Shown here: piece by piece, positions 56,769-64,000 of the stretch | Layout: each line of letters starts with the position of its first letter | Position numbering within the stretch: the first letter of the stretch is position 1 | NCBI RefSeq assembly: GCF_030373245.1 | Contig: NZ_JAUCZF010000003.1 | Span: 372,001 to 436,000 of the forward strand | Reading direction: 5' to 3' | Origin: Hydrogenophaga sp. | Lineage (GTDB): Bacteria > Pseudomonadota > Gammaproteobacteria > Burkholderiales > Burkholderiaceae_C | Length of the DNA stretch: 64,000 nucleotides | The notes under the pieces: generated by a model | Seen by the model: the letters and a program-made list of their open reading frames with translations, nothing else | Told to the model about the DNA's origin: nothing | Databases searched by the model: none | Translations under genes and position numbers: made by a program

Positions 56769-58190
56769 TCATGCACGCCCCACCCCGGTTGGCTCGGGAA
56801 GCAGAGAGGGCCAAGTCCAGGGTGAACCGCCTTGTGTTTCGAACGCCTCACCCAGCGCCAACAGCGCAGCATCGCTACCAAACGGTCCGATCAGCTGCAA
56901 TCCAATGGGCAGGCCGCCGGCGGGCTCTACCGGCACATTGAGCGCAGGCAGGCCAGCCGCATTGACCCAACCTGTGAAGATGGCGTGTCCACGCGTACCA
57001 ACTGCATGGCCTGCAATGATTGGAGGGTGTGTCTCTTCTGCGAGCCAAGGCATCGCCGCCGAGCTGGGCATGGCGATCAGGTCGACTCCCTCAAAGAGGT
57101 GGGCCGCATCACGCCGAAGTTGTTCCGCCGTTTCCATGGTTTGCCACAGCATCGTGGCAGGCCATGCAGCACCTTGACTGGCCATTTCCAGGTAGCGCTC
57201 TCCCGCACCCTCCCGCCATCGCGGGTATTTCGCCAGCAGCCATGCCAGACCGATCTGTCCGATGTGGGGCCAGGTGGCGATCAGTGTCTTCAGAACCAGT
57301 GGCAGTGCACCCGCAGAGACGGAATGACCCAAGGCTTCAAGCCGCCGTGCGCCAACTTCGCAGGCTGCGGCGATGGCGGGGTCCACCGGCGATTCGCCCA
57401 GGGTCGCCACGTACAGCACCCGCAACCGCTTGGGCATTTCGCGCGCAGCACCCAAGGCCGCAAAAGAACCAGGATCGGCCGCATGTGGACCAGCCACCAC
57501 CTCAAAGAGGCGCTGAAGGTCAACCATGCGTCGTGCGATCGGGCCCACCACCTCGAAATCCAGCAAGAGGGGCGGTAGGTTGTCCTCCCGCGCAATGGCA
57601 CCGATCGAGGGCTTGAAGCCAACGAGCCCGGTATAGCCCGCTGGTCGTCGCGTACTGCCTCCGCCGTCAGTACCCAGCGCCAGCGGCACCATACCTGCCG
57701 CGACTGCAGCCACGGAGCCGCCGCTGCTGCCGCCCGGCGTCAGCCGGGGGTTCCACGGGTTGCGCGTGGTGCCAAACAGTGTGTTGTGCGTGTACCCCTC
57801 CAGCGTGAATTCGGGGACATTGGTCTTGCCAACGATCACCAATCCGGCGGTACGCGCGCGTGCCACGGCGAGTTCGTCCTGCGCCGCCAGGTACTTATGC
57901 CCTGCAATGCTGCCCCATGTGGTGGGTAAGTCGCTGGTGGGTAGGTTGTCCTTGATTCCGATCGGCACGCCATCCAGCGGCGACAGCGGTGCCGAGCGGG
58001 CATATCGCTCAGTACTGGCCTGTGCGTCGGCCAATGCGCCATCGGTTCGCATGGCAACGAAGGCGTTGAGTGCAGGGTTCACCGTCTCGATGCGCGCCAG
58101 ACATGCTTGCAGCGCCTGCAGCGGCGTGAGCGTGCCAGCCTGAAAGGCGGCGACCATCTCGGTCGCGCCGAGTTGCCAAGGCGCAGTCAT
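56769..58190 (-). CDS. Amidase (amidase signature family)
   Basis: This 473-residue serine hydrolase has the Ser-cisSer-Lys triad: the lysine in DGVPIGIKDNLPTS, the cis-serine and nucleophile region in NPRLTPGGSSGGSVAAVAAGMVPLALGTDGGGSTRRPAGYTGLVGFKPS. It hydrolyses a linear amide, possibly the ring-opened product of the hydantoinase. ATG 58190 overlaps the stop of the TRAP large permease by four bases, tying it to the transporter. Confidence 0.93.
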   Translation of the reverse strand: MTAPWQLGATEMVAAFQAGTLTPLQALQACLARIETVNPALNAFVAMRTDGALADAQASTERYARSAPLSPLDGVPIGIKDNLPTSDLPTTWGSIAGHKYLAAQDELAVARARTAGLVIVGKTNVPEFTLEGYTHNTLFGTTRNPWNPRLTPGGSSGGSVAAVAAGMVPLALGTDGGGSTRRPAGYTGLVGFKPSIGAIAREDNLPPLLLDFEVVGPIARRMVDLQRLFEVVAGPHAADPGSFAALGAAREMPKRLRVLYVATLGESPVDPAIAAACEVGARRLEALGHSVSAGALPLVLKTLIATWPHIGQIGLAWLLAKYPRWREGAGERYLEMASQGAAWPATMLWQTMETAEQLRRDAAHLFEGVDLIAMPSSAAMPWLAEETHPPIIAGHAVGTRGHAIFTGWVNAAGLPALNVPVEPAGGLPIGLQLIGPFGSDAALLALGEAFETQGGSPWTWPSLLPEPTGVGRA

Positions 58191-59488
58191 CCCGCTTTCA
58201 TCTGGGCCGGCAACCAGGTGGCAATTCCAGGCACCGCAATGAGCAGCAGGGTGAAAGCCAGCATGATCAGCACGTAGGGCACCGCCCCCCACATGGCGTC
58301 GCTGATACTGCCTTTGTCAGGACGGATGCCGTGCACCACAAAAAGGTTCATGCCCACCGGCGGTGTGATCAGGCCCAGCTCGCACATCAGTACGATGAAG
58401 ATGCCAAACCAAACTGGGTCGACGCCCATGTGGCTCACGATGGGGAAGGTGATCGGGATCGTCGCCACCATCATCGACAGCACATCCATGAACATACCCA
58501 GAATGAAATAGAACACCATCAGCACCAGAAGCATTTCCACCAGAGACAGGCCGAACGAAGTGACCCACTGCGTCATGACATCAGCGATTCCGGTCAGACT
58601 GATCGTCAGATTGAGCACGAAAGCGGTGGTGATGATGAGCAGGATCATGCCGCTGGTTTTGGCGGTCTGCACGAAGCAGTGCTGCAGCAGTGCCCAGCGA
58701 AGCCGACCGCTGCGCCAGGCAAAGAATATCGAAACCATCACGCCCAGTGCGGCGGATTCGGTGGTGGTAGCAATTCCGCCGTACAGGCTGCCCATCACAA
58801 CGAGAAACACAACCGCCGGGGGCACGAGATCCTTGAGCAATCGCAGGCGCAATGCCAGCGATACCGCGTCCTCACGCTGAGCGCTGCCGGTCAACAACGA
58901 ATAGGCGGCAATGAAGATCATGAAACAGCCTGTGAGCAGCAGCCCGGGGATGATGCCGGCTATGAACAGCTGCCCAATCGAAGTGTCTGTGATCGATCCA
59001 TAAACGATCATGTTGACCGAAGGCGGTATCAGAATGCCCAGCGTTCCACCCGCGGCGATCGAACCCAGTGACAGATGCATCGGGTAACCACGCTGGTGCA
59101 GTGATGGCAGCGCAACGGTACCAATGGTGGCTGCCGTAGCCACCGAAGAGCCCGATGTGGCAGCAAACAGCGCGCTGCAGCCTACACCCGTGTGCAACAG
59201 ACCGCCTGGCAACCGACCCAGCCACGCGGCCAGCGCCCCGAACATGCGGTCGGCAATGCCGCTGCGCAGCAGCAGCTCACCCATCAGAACGAACATCGGA
59301 ATGGCCGTGAGCAGGCTGTCGTTGTGCACACCCCATACCACCGGGGCGATGGAGTTCATGAATGGCAGGCCGTAAGCAAACATCCCGCCGAGAATTCCCA
59401 CCGCAGCCATCGCCACCGCGATCGGTAACCCCACCAGCATCAACGCCAGCATGACGCCAAAGCCTGCCAGCACATACTCAACGCTCAT
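58187..59488 (-). CDS. TRAP transporter large permease, copy 3
   Basis: This 433-residue DctM-type permease has about twelve helices. Typical segments are LFAATSGSSVATAATIGTVALPSLHQRGY, ILIPPSVNMIVYGSITDTSIGQLFIAGIIPG, GGIATTTESAALGVMVS and LGLITPPVGMNLFVVHGI. Part of a third TRAP system read from the hydantoinase promoter; translation is coupled to both neighbours. Confidence 0.94.
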   Translation of the reverse strand: MSVEYVLAGFGVMLALMLVGLPIAVAMAAVGILGGMFAYGLPFMNSIAPVVWGVHNDSLLTAIPMFVLMGELLLRSGIADRMFGALAAWLGRLPGGLLHTGVGCSALFAATSGSSVATAATIGTVALPSLHQRGYPMHLSLGSIAAGGTLGILIPPSVNMIVYGSITDTSIGQLFIAGIIPGLLLTGCFMIFIAAYSLLTGSAQREDAVSLALRLRLLKDLVPPAVVFLVVMGSLYGGIATTTESAALGVMVSIFFAWRSGRLRWALLQHCFVQTAKTSGMILLIITTAFVLNLTISLTGIADVMTQWVTSFGLSLVEMLLVLMVFYFILGMFMDVLSMMVATIPITFPIVSHMGVDPVWFGIFIVLMCELGLITPPVGMNLFVVHGIRPDKGSISDAMWGAVPYVLIMLAFTLLLIAVPGIATWLPAQMKAG

Positions 59489-60069
59489 GGCACGATCTCC
59501 TGCCGTGCGGCATCTCGGGCGCGTATGTCGTCCAGTTCTTCGTCCACCTCATCCTTGGTCGATCGGGGTCCGTAATCGCGATCGAGCAGTTGGAAGCGGC
59601 CACGCAGCAACAGTCTGGTCGCCTGCAGCGCGCTGCCAAGTGCAATGGCAGCAAAGATGATCAAACCGATCAACCACACCGTCTGAGGGATGACCAAAGG
59701 TGTGGCCCAGGGTGTCTGGGCCACGCTCTTGTAGGCCCGCGTATCCTGGATGACGAACCATGCCAGATAGGCCATCAGCAGCGCCAGCGCGGCCAAGCTG
59801 ACGGCCGACAGCCAGTTCAGTCCCCCCTGCAACCAAACAGGCAGTCGATCGTGGATGACATCAACCCGAATGTGGGTGCGACCCAGCAGCGCGATGCTGA
59901 AGCCCAAGGTCGCGCCCACGGCAAGCGCGTAGCCGCCAAGTTCATCGGCGCCCTGCAACGAGACGTTGAACAGCTTGCGAGCCACCGTTTCCACAGTGAC
60001 CACCACCGCCAAGCCAAGGAACACAAGGCCGAAGGCCGTGCCGAGCAGCTGTTCAAGGCGCGCTTTCAT
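59485..60069 (-). CDS. TRAP transporter small permease, copy 3
   Basis: This 194-residue DctQ-type protein has helices GLVFLGLAVVVTVETVARKLF, GYALAVGATLGFSIALLG, SAVSLAALALLMAYLAWFVI and TVWLIGLIIFAAIALGSALQA. SLQGADELGGYALAVGATLGFSIALLGRTHIRVDV matches the family. It ends in an acidic tail (DEVDEELDDIRARDAARQ). ATG 60069 is chosen as the start; the frame is open further but reads as non-coding. Coupled to the large permease by a four-base overlap. Confidence 0.9.
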   Translation of the reverse strand: MKARLEQLLGTAFGLVFLGLAVVVTVETVARKLFNVSLQGADELGGYALAVGATLGFSIALLGRTHIRVDVIHDRLPVWLQGGLNWLSAVSLAALALLMAYLAWFVIQDTRAYKSVAQTPWATPLVIPQTVWLIGLIIFAAIALGSALQATRLLLRGRFQLLDRDYGPRSTKDEVDEELDDIRARDAARQEIVP

Positions 60070-60076
60070 CGCCGGG

Positions 60077-61132
60077 TCACTGCACGCCGATGGCCTTGCC
60101 GACCGTCTGCTTCCAGGTGTCGGAACAGCCCGGGTTGGACTTGTCGCAGATTTCGGCCCAGGTCGGCAGCGAAACCTTGCTGACGGCGTTGCGCACGGTG
60201 GCAATGTCTGTCGGAGTCACCGGCACATTGGTGAGGTTGAACTTCTTGCCCGTGGTGCAGGGCTCCTTGCCGGTGTTGCAGTTCAGAGAGTCCTGTGTCA
60301 GCTCCTCGCTGTACACCCAGATGTCGTCAACAAGGGTCTTGAAGGCTGCGGCCATCTTGCCCTGCTGCTCGGGCGTGAGCCTGTTCCATGCCTTCAAAGA
60401 GATCGCATAGCCATTGAATGCCATCTGGAAGCCCAGTGGATACTGGTGTGTCGTCACCTCAGGCCAGTTGGACGAATTGGCAGAGCTCGGGCCCGTGACC
60501 GCGCAATCGACGACTCCAAGCGACAAGGCCTGATGCACCTCGACGAAGCTCAACGGTACGGGCGTGCCGCCCACCGACTCAATGAACTTGGCAAGATTCT
60601 GGTCGTACACGCGCACCTTCAGACCCTTGAGGTCGGCCAGCTGCGTAATCGGTTTCTTGCAGAAAAGAATCTGTGGACCGAACGGCCATGCGCCCAGCAA
60701 CTTGATCTGGAACTGTCCCTGAAGCCGCTTGTCGAGGGTGTCAAGCCAGGCGTCATAGACCTTGCGCGCGGTGCCGTAGTTGGGTGCAGCCCCCACCAGG
60801 TCCAGGCCCAGCAGCGTCGGCTCGTCGCGAGAGTTCTGCGACACCCGAAGCGAAACGATGTCGAACAGTCCCGCCTTCATGATGCGCAGCTGCTCAGTGT
60901 CTTTCAAGCCAAGCTGGTCGTTGGACTTGTAGTCGGCGTCGATCGGAAGGCCGGTGCGCTTGGCAAACTCGTCGAAGAACGGCTTTTCCTTGTTCGCTTG
61001 CACCTTCCCGGTGGCAGCAGGCTGCCCGATCACCTTGTAGGTGATTCGGTCCTGTGCGCTGACGGAAAAAGCCAAGCTGGAAGTGACAGCCAATGCGGCC
61101 AGAGTGCGGAGCCAGGGAGCGGCGTGGTTCAT
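60077..61132 (-). CDS. TRAP transporter substrate-binding protein, copy 3
   Basis: This 351-residue periplasmic receptor has a signal peptide (WLRTLAALAVTSSLAFSVSA) and a mature start QDRITYKVIGQPAATGKVQANKEKPFF. The binding region is LKGLKVRVYDQNLAKFIESVGGTPVPLSFVEVHQALSLGVVDCAVTGP. The C-terminal third holds four extra cysteines (LNCNTGKEPCTTGKKF and ICDKSNPGCSDTWKQ) that could form two disulfides, which is unusual for DctP proteins. The ligand is unknown. No hairpin separates it from the small permease: the gap is only seven bases. Confidence 0.9.
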   Translation of the reverse strand: MNHAAPWLRTLAALAVTSSLAFSVSAQDRITYKVIGQPAATGKVQANKEKPFFDEFAKRTGLPIDADYKSNDQLGLKDTEQLRIMKAGLFDIVSLRVSQNSRDEPTLLGLDLVGAAPNYGTARKVYDAWLDTLDKRLQGQFQIKLLGAWPFGPQILFCKKPITQLADLKGLKVRVYDQNLAKFIESVGGTPVPLSFVEVHQALSLGVVDCAVTGPSSANSSNWPEVTTHQYPLGFQMAFNGYAISLKAWNRLTPEQQGKMAAAFKTLVDDIWVYSEELTQDSLNCNTGKEPCTTGKKFNLTNVPVTPTDIATVRNAVSKVSLPTWAEICDKSNPGCSDTWKQTVGKAIGVQ

Positions 61133-61165
61133 GGGATTCTCCTAGTGGTGTGTGACTGACGGGAT

Positions 61166-62587
61166 TCAGCGCAGCCGAGGCCGCAGCGTGGGTGGACCGC
61201 AGCGCAGGAACTGGCCCTGGCCTTGGCGGGGAAAGAACTCGTGACCGTCCCAGACCACCTGGCCCGAGGCGAGCGTGACTGCAGGCCATGCGCGCAGCGT
61301 CATACCGGCGTAGGGGGTGTAGTCCACGTTGTGGTGCAGCAGCTTGTTGTCGACGACGAATTCGCCTTCGTCCCAAATCACGAGGTCGGCGTCGGAACCT
61401 GGCGCGATGGTGCCCTTGCGCGGATGAAGTCCATAGGCCTTGGCCGGATTCGTTGCCGTGAGTTCGACAAACTTCTCCAAAGTGATCCGGCCACCGAGTA
61501 CACCTTCTGAATACAGCAGCGGCAAGCGCGTCTCCAGGCCAGGAATGCCATTCGGGATGTGGCGAAACGGCACCTCTTGCCCGCCCGGGCGCTTGCCCTC
61601 GGGCGCATCAAAACGAAACGGCGCGTGGTCTGACGAAATCAGTGTGAACAGCCCATCGGCCAAGCCATCCCAAATCACCTGCTGATTGGCCTTGTCGCGG
61701 GGTGGCGGACTGCATACACACCGCGCACCCTTGTAGCTGTCATCAATACCGAGGTCTTCAGCGGTCAGGAAGAGGTACTGCGGACAGGTCTCCGCAAAGA
61801 TTTGCAGGCCGTGGCTGCGCGCCCAACGGATCTGCTCGACGGCCTCTCGACCGGACACGTGCACGATCAGGATCGGCACGTCCACCAGTTGGGACAGCGC
61901 AATCGCACGGTGCGTGGCTTCACGCTCGACCAGCATCGGACGGGCGTGCGCATGCCAGCGCGGTGCCGTTCGCCCAGCCGCCTCCAGCCGGCGGGTCAGC
62001 CACTCGATCGCATCGGCATTTTCCGCATGAACCATCGCCATCGCGCCATGCTCGCGGGCCACCGCCAGCACGTCCAGAACCTGCGCATCGTTGAGCTTGA
62101 GCGCGTCGTAGGTCATGTAAAGCTTGAACGAGGTGTAGCCCTCTGCAATCAGCGCCGGCAGTTCCTGAGTGAGCACCTCCGGAGTCGGGTCACTCACGAT
62201 CAGGTGAAAGGCATAGTCCACATGCGCCTGGCCATCGGCGCGTCGATGGTAGTCATCCACGGCCGCGCGCAGCGACTCGCCCTTTTGCTGAGCAGCGAAG
62301 GGAATCACGGTGGTCGTACCGCCGCAGGCTGCAGAGCGCGTGCCACTTTCGAAGCCGTCAGCCATGCGCACCGGCGGATCCATGGGCTGGTCGAGGTGGC
62401 AATGAGCGTCTACACCTCCCGGAGTGACCACTCGGCCCGCAGCATCCATCTCTACCTTGCCTGACGCCAAGCCCCGGCCCAGAACCGCAATCTTTCCATT
62501 GGTGATGCCGATGTCTGAAACAAACACATCGCTCGCGGTCGCCACCCGGGCGTTGCGCACGACGACATCGAACGCTGGCGTGCTCAT
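61166..62587 (-). CDS. Dihydropyrimidinase/D-hydantoinase-type cyclic amidohydrolase
   Basis: This 473-residue amidohydrolase-superfamily enzyme has all the expected metal ligands: DAHCHLDQP (His-x-His), the carboxylated lysine in YTSFKLYMTYDA, VHAENAD, IVHVSGREAVEQI and ISSDHAPF (Asp). It hydrolyses a cyclic ureide or imide such as dihydropyrimidine or hydantoin. ATG 62587 is used; another ATG three codons upstream is possible. First gene of a seven-gene minus-strand operon with a TRAP transporter, an amidase, a racemase-family protein and the PuuE-like hydrolase. Confidence 0.92.
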   Translation of the reverse strand: MSTPAFDVVVRNARVATASDVFVSDIGITNGKIAVLGRGLASGKVEMDAAGRVVTPGGVDAHCHLDQPMDPPVRMADGFESGTRSAACGGTTTVIPFAAQQKGESLRAAVDDYHRRADGQAHVDYAFHLIVSDPTPEVLTQELPALIAEGYTSFKLYMTYDALKLNDAQVLDVLAVAREHGAMAMVHAENADAIEWLTRRLEAAGRTAPRWHAHARPMLVEREATHRAIALSQLVDVPILIVHVSGREAVEQIRWARSHGLQIFAETCPQYLFLTAEDLGIDDSYKGARCVCSPPPRDKANQQVIWDGLADGLFTLISSDHAPFRFDAPEGKRPGGQEVPFRHIPNGIPGLETRLPLLYSEGVLGGRITLEKFVELTATNPAKAYGLHPRKGTIAPGSDADLVIWDEGEFVVDNKLLHHNVDYTPYAGMTLRAWPAVTLASGQVVWDGHEFFPRQGQGQFLRCGPPTLRPRLR

Positions 62588-62721
62588 CGCTTCCACCGAA
62601 ACGCACCAGCGGAAGGCACTTTGCGCGCCGCGGCCTCAAGAACGCACAAGTCTGGTGCGCGAACACCCTTCGAACCGGGAATGCACTGGCGCAGAAGCTG
62701 CTTGGATTTCATGACAGCCAA

Positions 62722-62739
62722 GTACGCAAAATGCGTGCC
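62722..62739 (+). promoter_or_regulatory. 18-bp site shared with the 50.5-kb promoter region
   Basis: GTACGCAAAATGCGTGCC with palindromic core ACGCA-AAA-TGCGT, identical in reverse complement to 50456-50473. It lies in the divergent region between the hydantoinase and the maleate-isomerase-like gene. Confidence 0.75.
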
Positions 62740-62742
62740 CGA

Positions 62743-62774
62743 CATTATTGTTGATCCAATTGCCAACAATAATG
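62743..62774. promoter_or_regulatory. Perfect 32-bp palindrome, candidate GntR operator
   Basis: The arms CATTATTGTTG (62743-62753) and CAACAATAATG (62764-62774) are perfectly complementary around a 10-base centre. The inner motif ATTGCCAACAAT (62759-62770) resembles ATTGTCAACAGT at 50490-50501. It is probably bound by the GntR protein encoded at 63604, or by a related regulator. Confidence 0.65.
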
Positions 62775-62828
62775 TGGACAACATGCGTGGCGACCACAGC
62801 GTCTCGCCCGAATACCCAGGATCCAACC

Positions 62829-63566
62829 ATGAACAAGTCCGTCCGCCTCGGTGTTCTGACGCCTTCGTCCAATACGGCACTTGAGCCACTGACCAGCGCG
62901 CTGGCGGCAAAGGTGCTGGGCTGCAGCGCGCATTTTTCTCGTTTCAGCGTGACCGAGATCTCGCTCAGCAACCGTGCGCTGGGTCAGTTTGACGACTCCA
63001 AAATCCTGGCGGCCGCAGAACTGCTGGCTGATGCGAAGGTAGACGTGATTGCCTGGAGCGGTACCGCTGCTGGCTGGATGGGATTCGACAGCGACCGGCG
63101 GCTGTGTGAGCGCATTCACGCTCGAACCGGCATCGCTGCCACCACCGCCGTGCTCGCGCTCAATGAGTTGCTGAAGATCATGGGCGTACAACAACTGGCC
63201 CTGGTAACCCCATACACCGAGGACGTACAACAGCGCATCGTCGAGAACTACGCGCGAGAGGGCATCTCCGTGGTCGCTGAACGCCACCTGCGCATCAGCG
63301 TGAACCACGATTTCGCTCTCGTCGAGCCGGACACGCTGCTTGGCCTCATGCGGGAGGTCTCGTTGGGTACAGACCATGCTCGGCCACAGGCGATCAGTAC
63401 GTACTGCACCAATCTGCGCGCCGCGCCTCTGGCCGCACGCGTGGAGACCGAGCTTGGCATTCCGTTGCTGGACACTGTGAGCACCACCGTTTGGGGCGCC
63501 CTGCGCGCAGTCGACGCAGACCCAGCACAGATCAAGGGTTGGGGCAGCCTGTTCGCGCTGCGCTGA
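62829..63566 (+). CDS. Maleate isomerase/arylmalonate decarboxylase-like protein
   Basis: This 245-residue protein of the Asp/Glu racemase superfamily begins VRLGVLTPSSNTALEPLTSALAAK. It keeps only the second of the two cysteines: VDVIAWSGTAAGWMG has serine where maleate isomerases have the first cysteine (about Ser77), whereas ISTYCTNLRAAPLAA keeps Cys193. That single-cysteine layout is what arylmalonate decarboxylase shows. It could isomerise or decarboxylate a dicarboxylate made downstream of the amidase. First gene on the plus side of the divergent promoter; the GntR gene follows after 37 bases. Confidence 0.83.
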   Translation: MNKSVRLGVLTPSSNTALEPLTSALAAKVLGCSAHFSRFSVTEISLSNRALGQFDDSKILAAAELLADAKVDVIAWSGTAAGWMGFDSDRRLCERIHARTGIAATTAVLALNELLKIMGVQQLALVTPYTEDVQQRIVENYAREGISVVAERHLRISVNHDFALVEPDTLLGLMREVSLGTDHARPQAISTYCTNLRAAPLAARVETELGIPLLDTVSTTVWGALRAVDADPAQIKGWGSLFALR

Positions 63567-63603
63567 GGGGACCGCGCTGGCCAGTCTCTACAATCCTGCC
63601 ACC

Positions 63604-64000
63604 ATGGCCATCGTACGTCCTCGAAAGTCACCCGTGCACGCGCGACTGGAGCGCGAAAACCTGCACGATGAAATCTACGAAAAGATTTACACCGCGATCT
63701 TGGAGCATCGACTCCATCCGGGCACCAAACTCGTCGAAGAGCGGCTAGCAGACATCTTCAGCGTCAGCCGGGCGCGAGTGCGCGAAGTTTTGGTTCGGCT
63801 GGCGCATGAGCAGGTGGTGGACATCATTCCGCAGCGCGGCGCCTACGTAGCGAAGCCGACGATCGATCAGGCGATCGACGTGTTTGAGGCGCGTCGTTTA
63901 ATCGAACCAGCTGTCTTGCGCAGGCTGATCGAAGCCCTGACGCCAGAGCGCATCACGAGACTGCGCCAGCACACAGCGCTGGAGCAAGACGCGCGCCGCC
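63604..64000 (+). CDS. GntR-family (FCD) regulator, cut by the window end
   Basis: ATG 63604 opens a frame of about 132 codons running off the window. The winged helix reads LHDEIYEKIYTAILEHRLHPGTKLVEERLADIFSVSRARVREVLVRLAHEQVVDIIPQRGAYVAKPT. An FCD start follows (IDVFEARRLIEPAVLRRLIEALTP). It is the likely regulator of the surrounding catabolic operons because it is the only regulator gene seen in the cluster and sits next to one of the two palindromic promoter regions. Confidence 0.88.
   Translation, partial: MAIVRPRKSPVHARLERENLHDEIYEKIYTAILEHRLHPGTKLVEERLADIFSVSRARVREVLVRLAHEQVVDIIPQRGAYVAKPTIDQAIDVFEARRLIEPAVLRRLIEALTPERITRLRQHTALEQDARR

Overview
This window is high-GC bacterial DNA whose gene families and gene order look like a betaproteobacterium of the order Burkholderiales, most likely Comamonadaceae (Hydrogenophaga-like). 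That placement is an inference from the rib-nusB and tol-pal clusters, the many TRAP transporters and an 84-bp tandem intergenic repeat seen at two loci; no marker gene was compared with a database.

Region 1 (1-27 kb) is mostly housekeeping. It holds a riboflavin cluster (truncated ribBA-like gene, ribH, nusB), an aminotransferase, ybgC-tolQ-tolR-tolA, a universal stress protein, a SulP anion transporter, a CHASE4 hybrid sensor kinase and dnaE. A stress module follows (flavodoxin, DoxX, pirin and a divergent LysR regulator with a clear operator), then gluQ-trmB, a pseudouridine synthase and small membrane proteins or lipoproteins.

Region 2 (23.5-34 kb) is a catabolic locus. A GntR regulator and a GlcD/GlcF-type FAD/Fe-S dehydrogenase diverge from a glyoxylate-type aminotransferase, a TRAP transporter, a crotonase-fold protein and a class III CoA-transferase. 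The probable substrate is a hydroxy or keto acid taken up by the TRAP system. alaS, gabD and two small envelope proteins follow.

Region 3 (39.5-47 kb) is a LysR-controlled operon: a DUF1445 (D-glutamate-cyclase-like) protein, a second TRAP transporter and pxpB-pxpC-pxpA, the bacterial 5-oxoprolinase. It is probably for uptake and hydrolysis of 5-oxoproline or a related compound. It ends at tRNA-Gly(CCC) with a strong terminator.

Region 4 (47.1-64 kb), downstream of the tRNA, reads as accessory DNA and is somewhat less GC-rich by eye. It encodes a large cyclic-amide/ureide-like catabolic system: a dihydropyrimidinase-type hydantoinase, a PuuE-like polysaccharide-deacetylase-fold hydrolase, an amidase, a TRZ/ATZ-type amidohydrolase, a FAH/hydratase-family enzyme, three Asp/Glu-racemase-superfamily proteins (two lacking both expected cysteines), a Tat-exported ABC transporter, a third TRAP transporter and a GntR regulator cut by the window end. 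All of it is read from two divergent promoter regions 12 kb apart. Both contain the same 18-bp site, GTACGCAAAATGCGTGCC, in opposite orientation, plus long GntR-like palindromes. This co-regulated cluster is the best candidate for an undescribed pathway.
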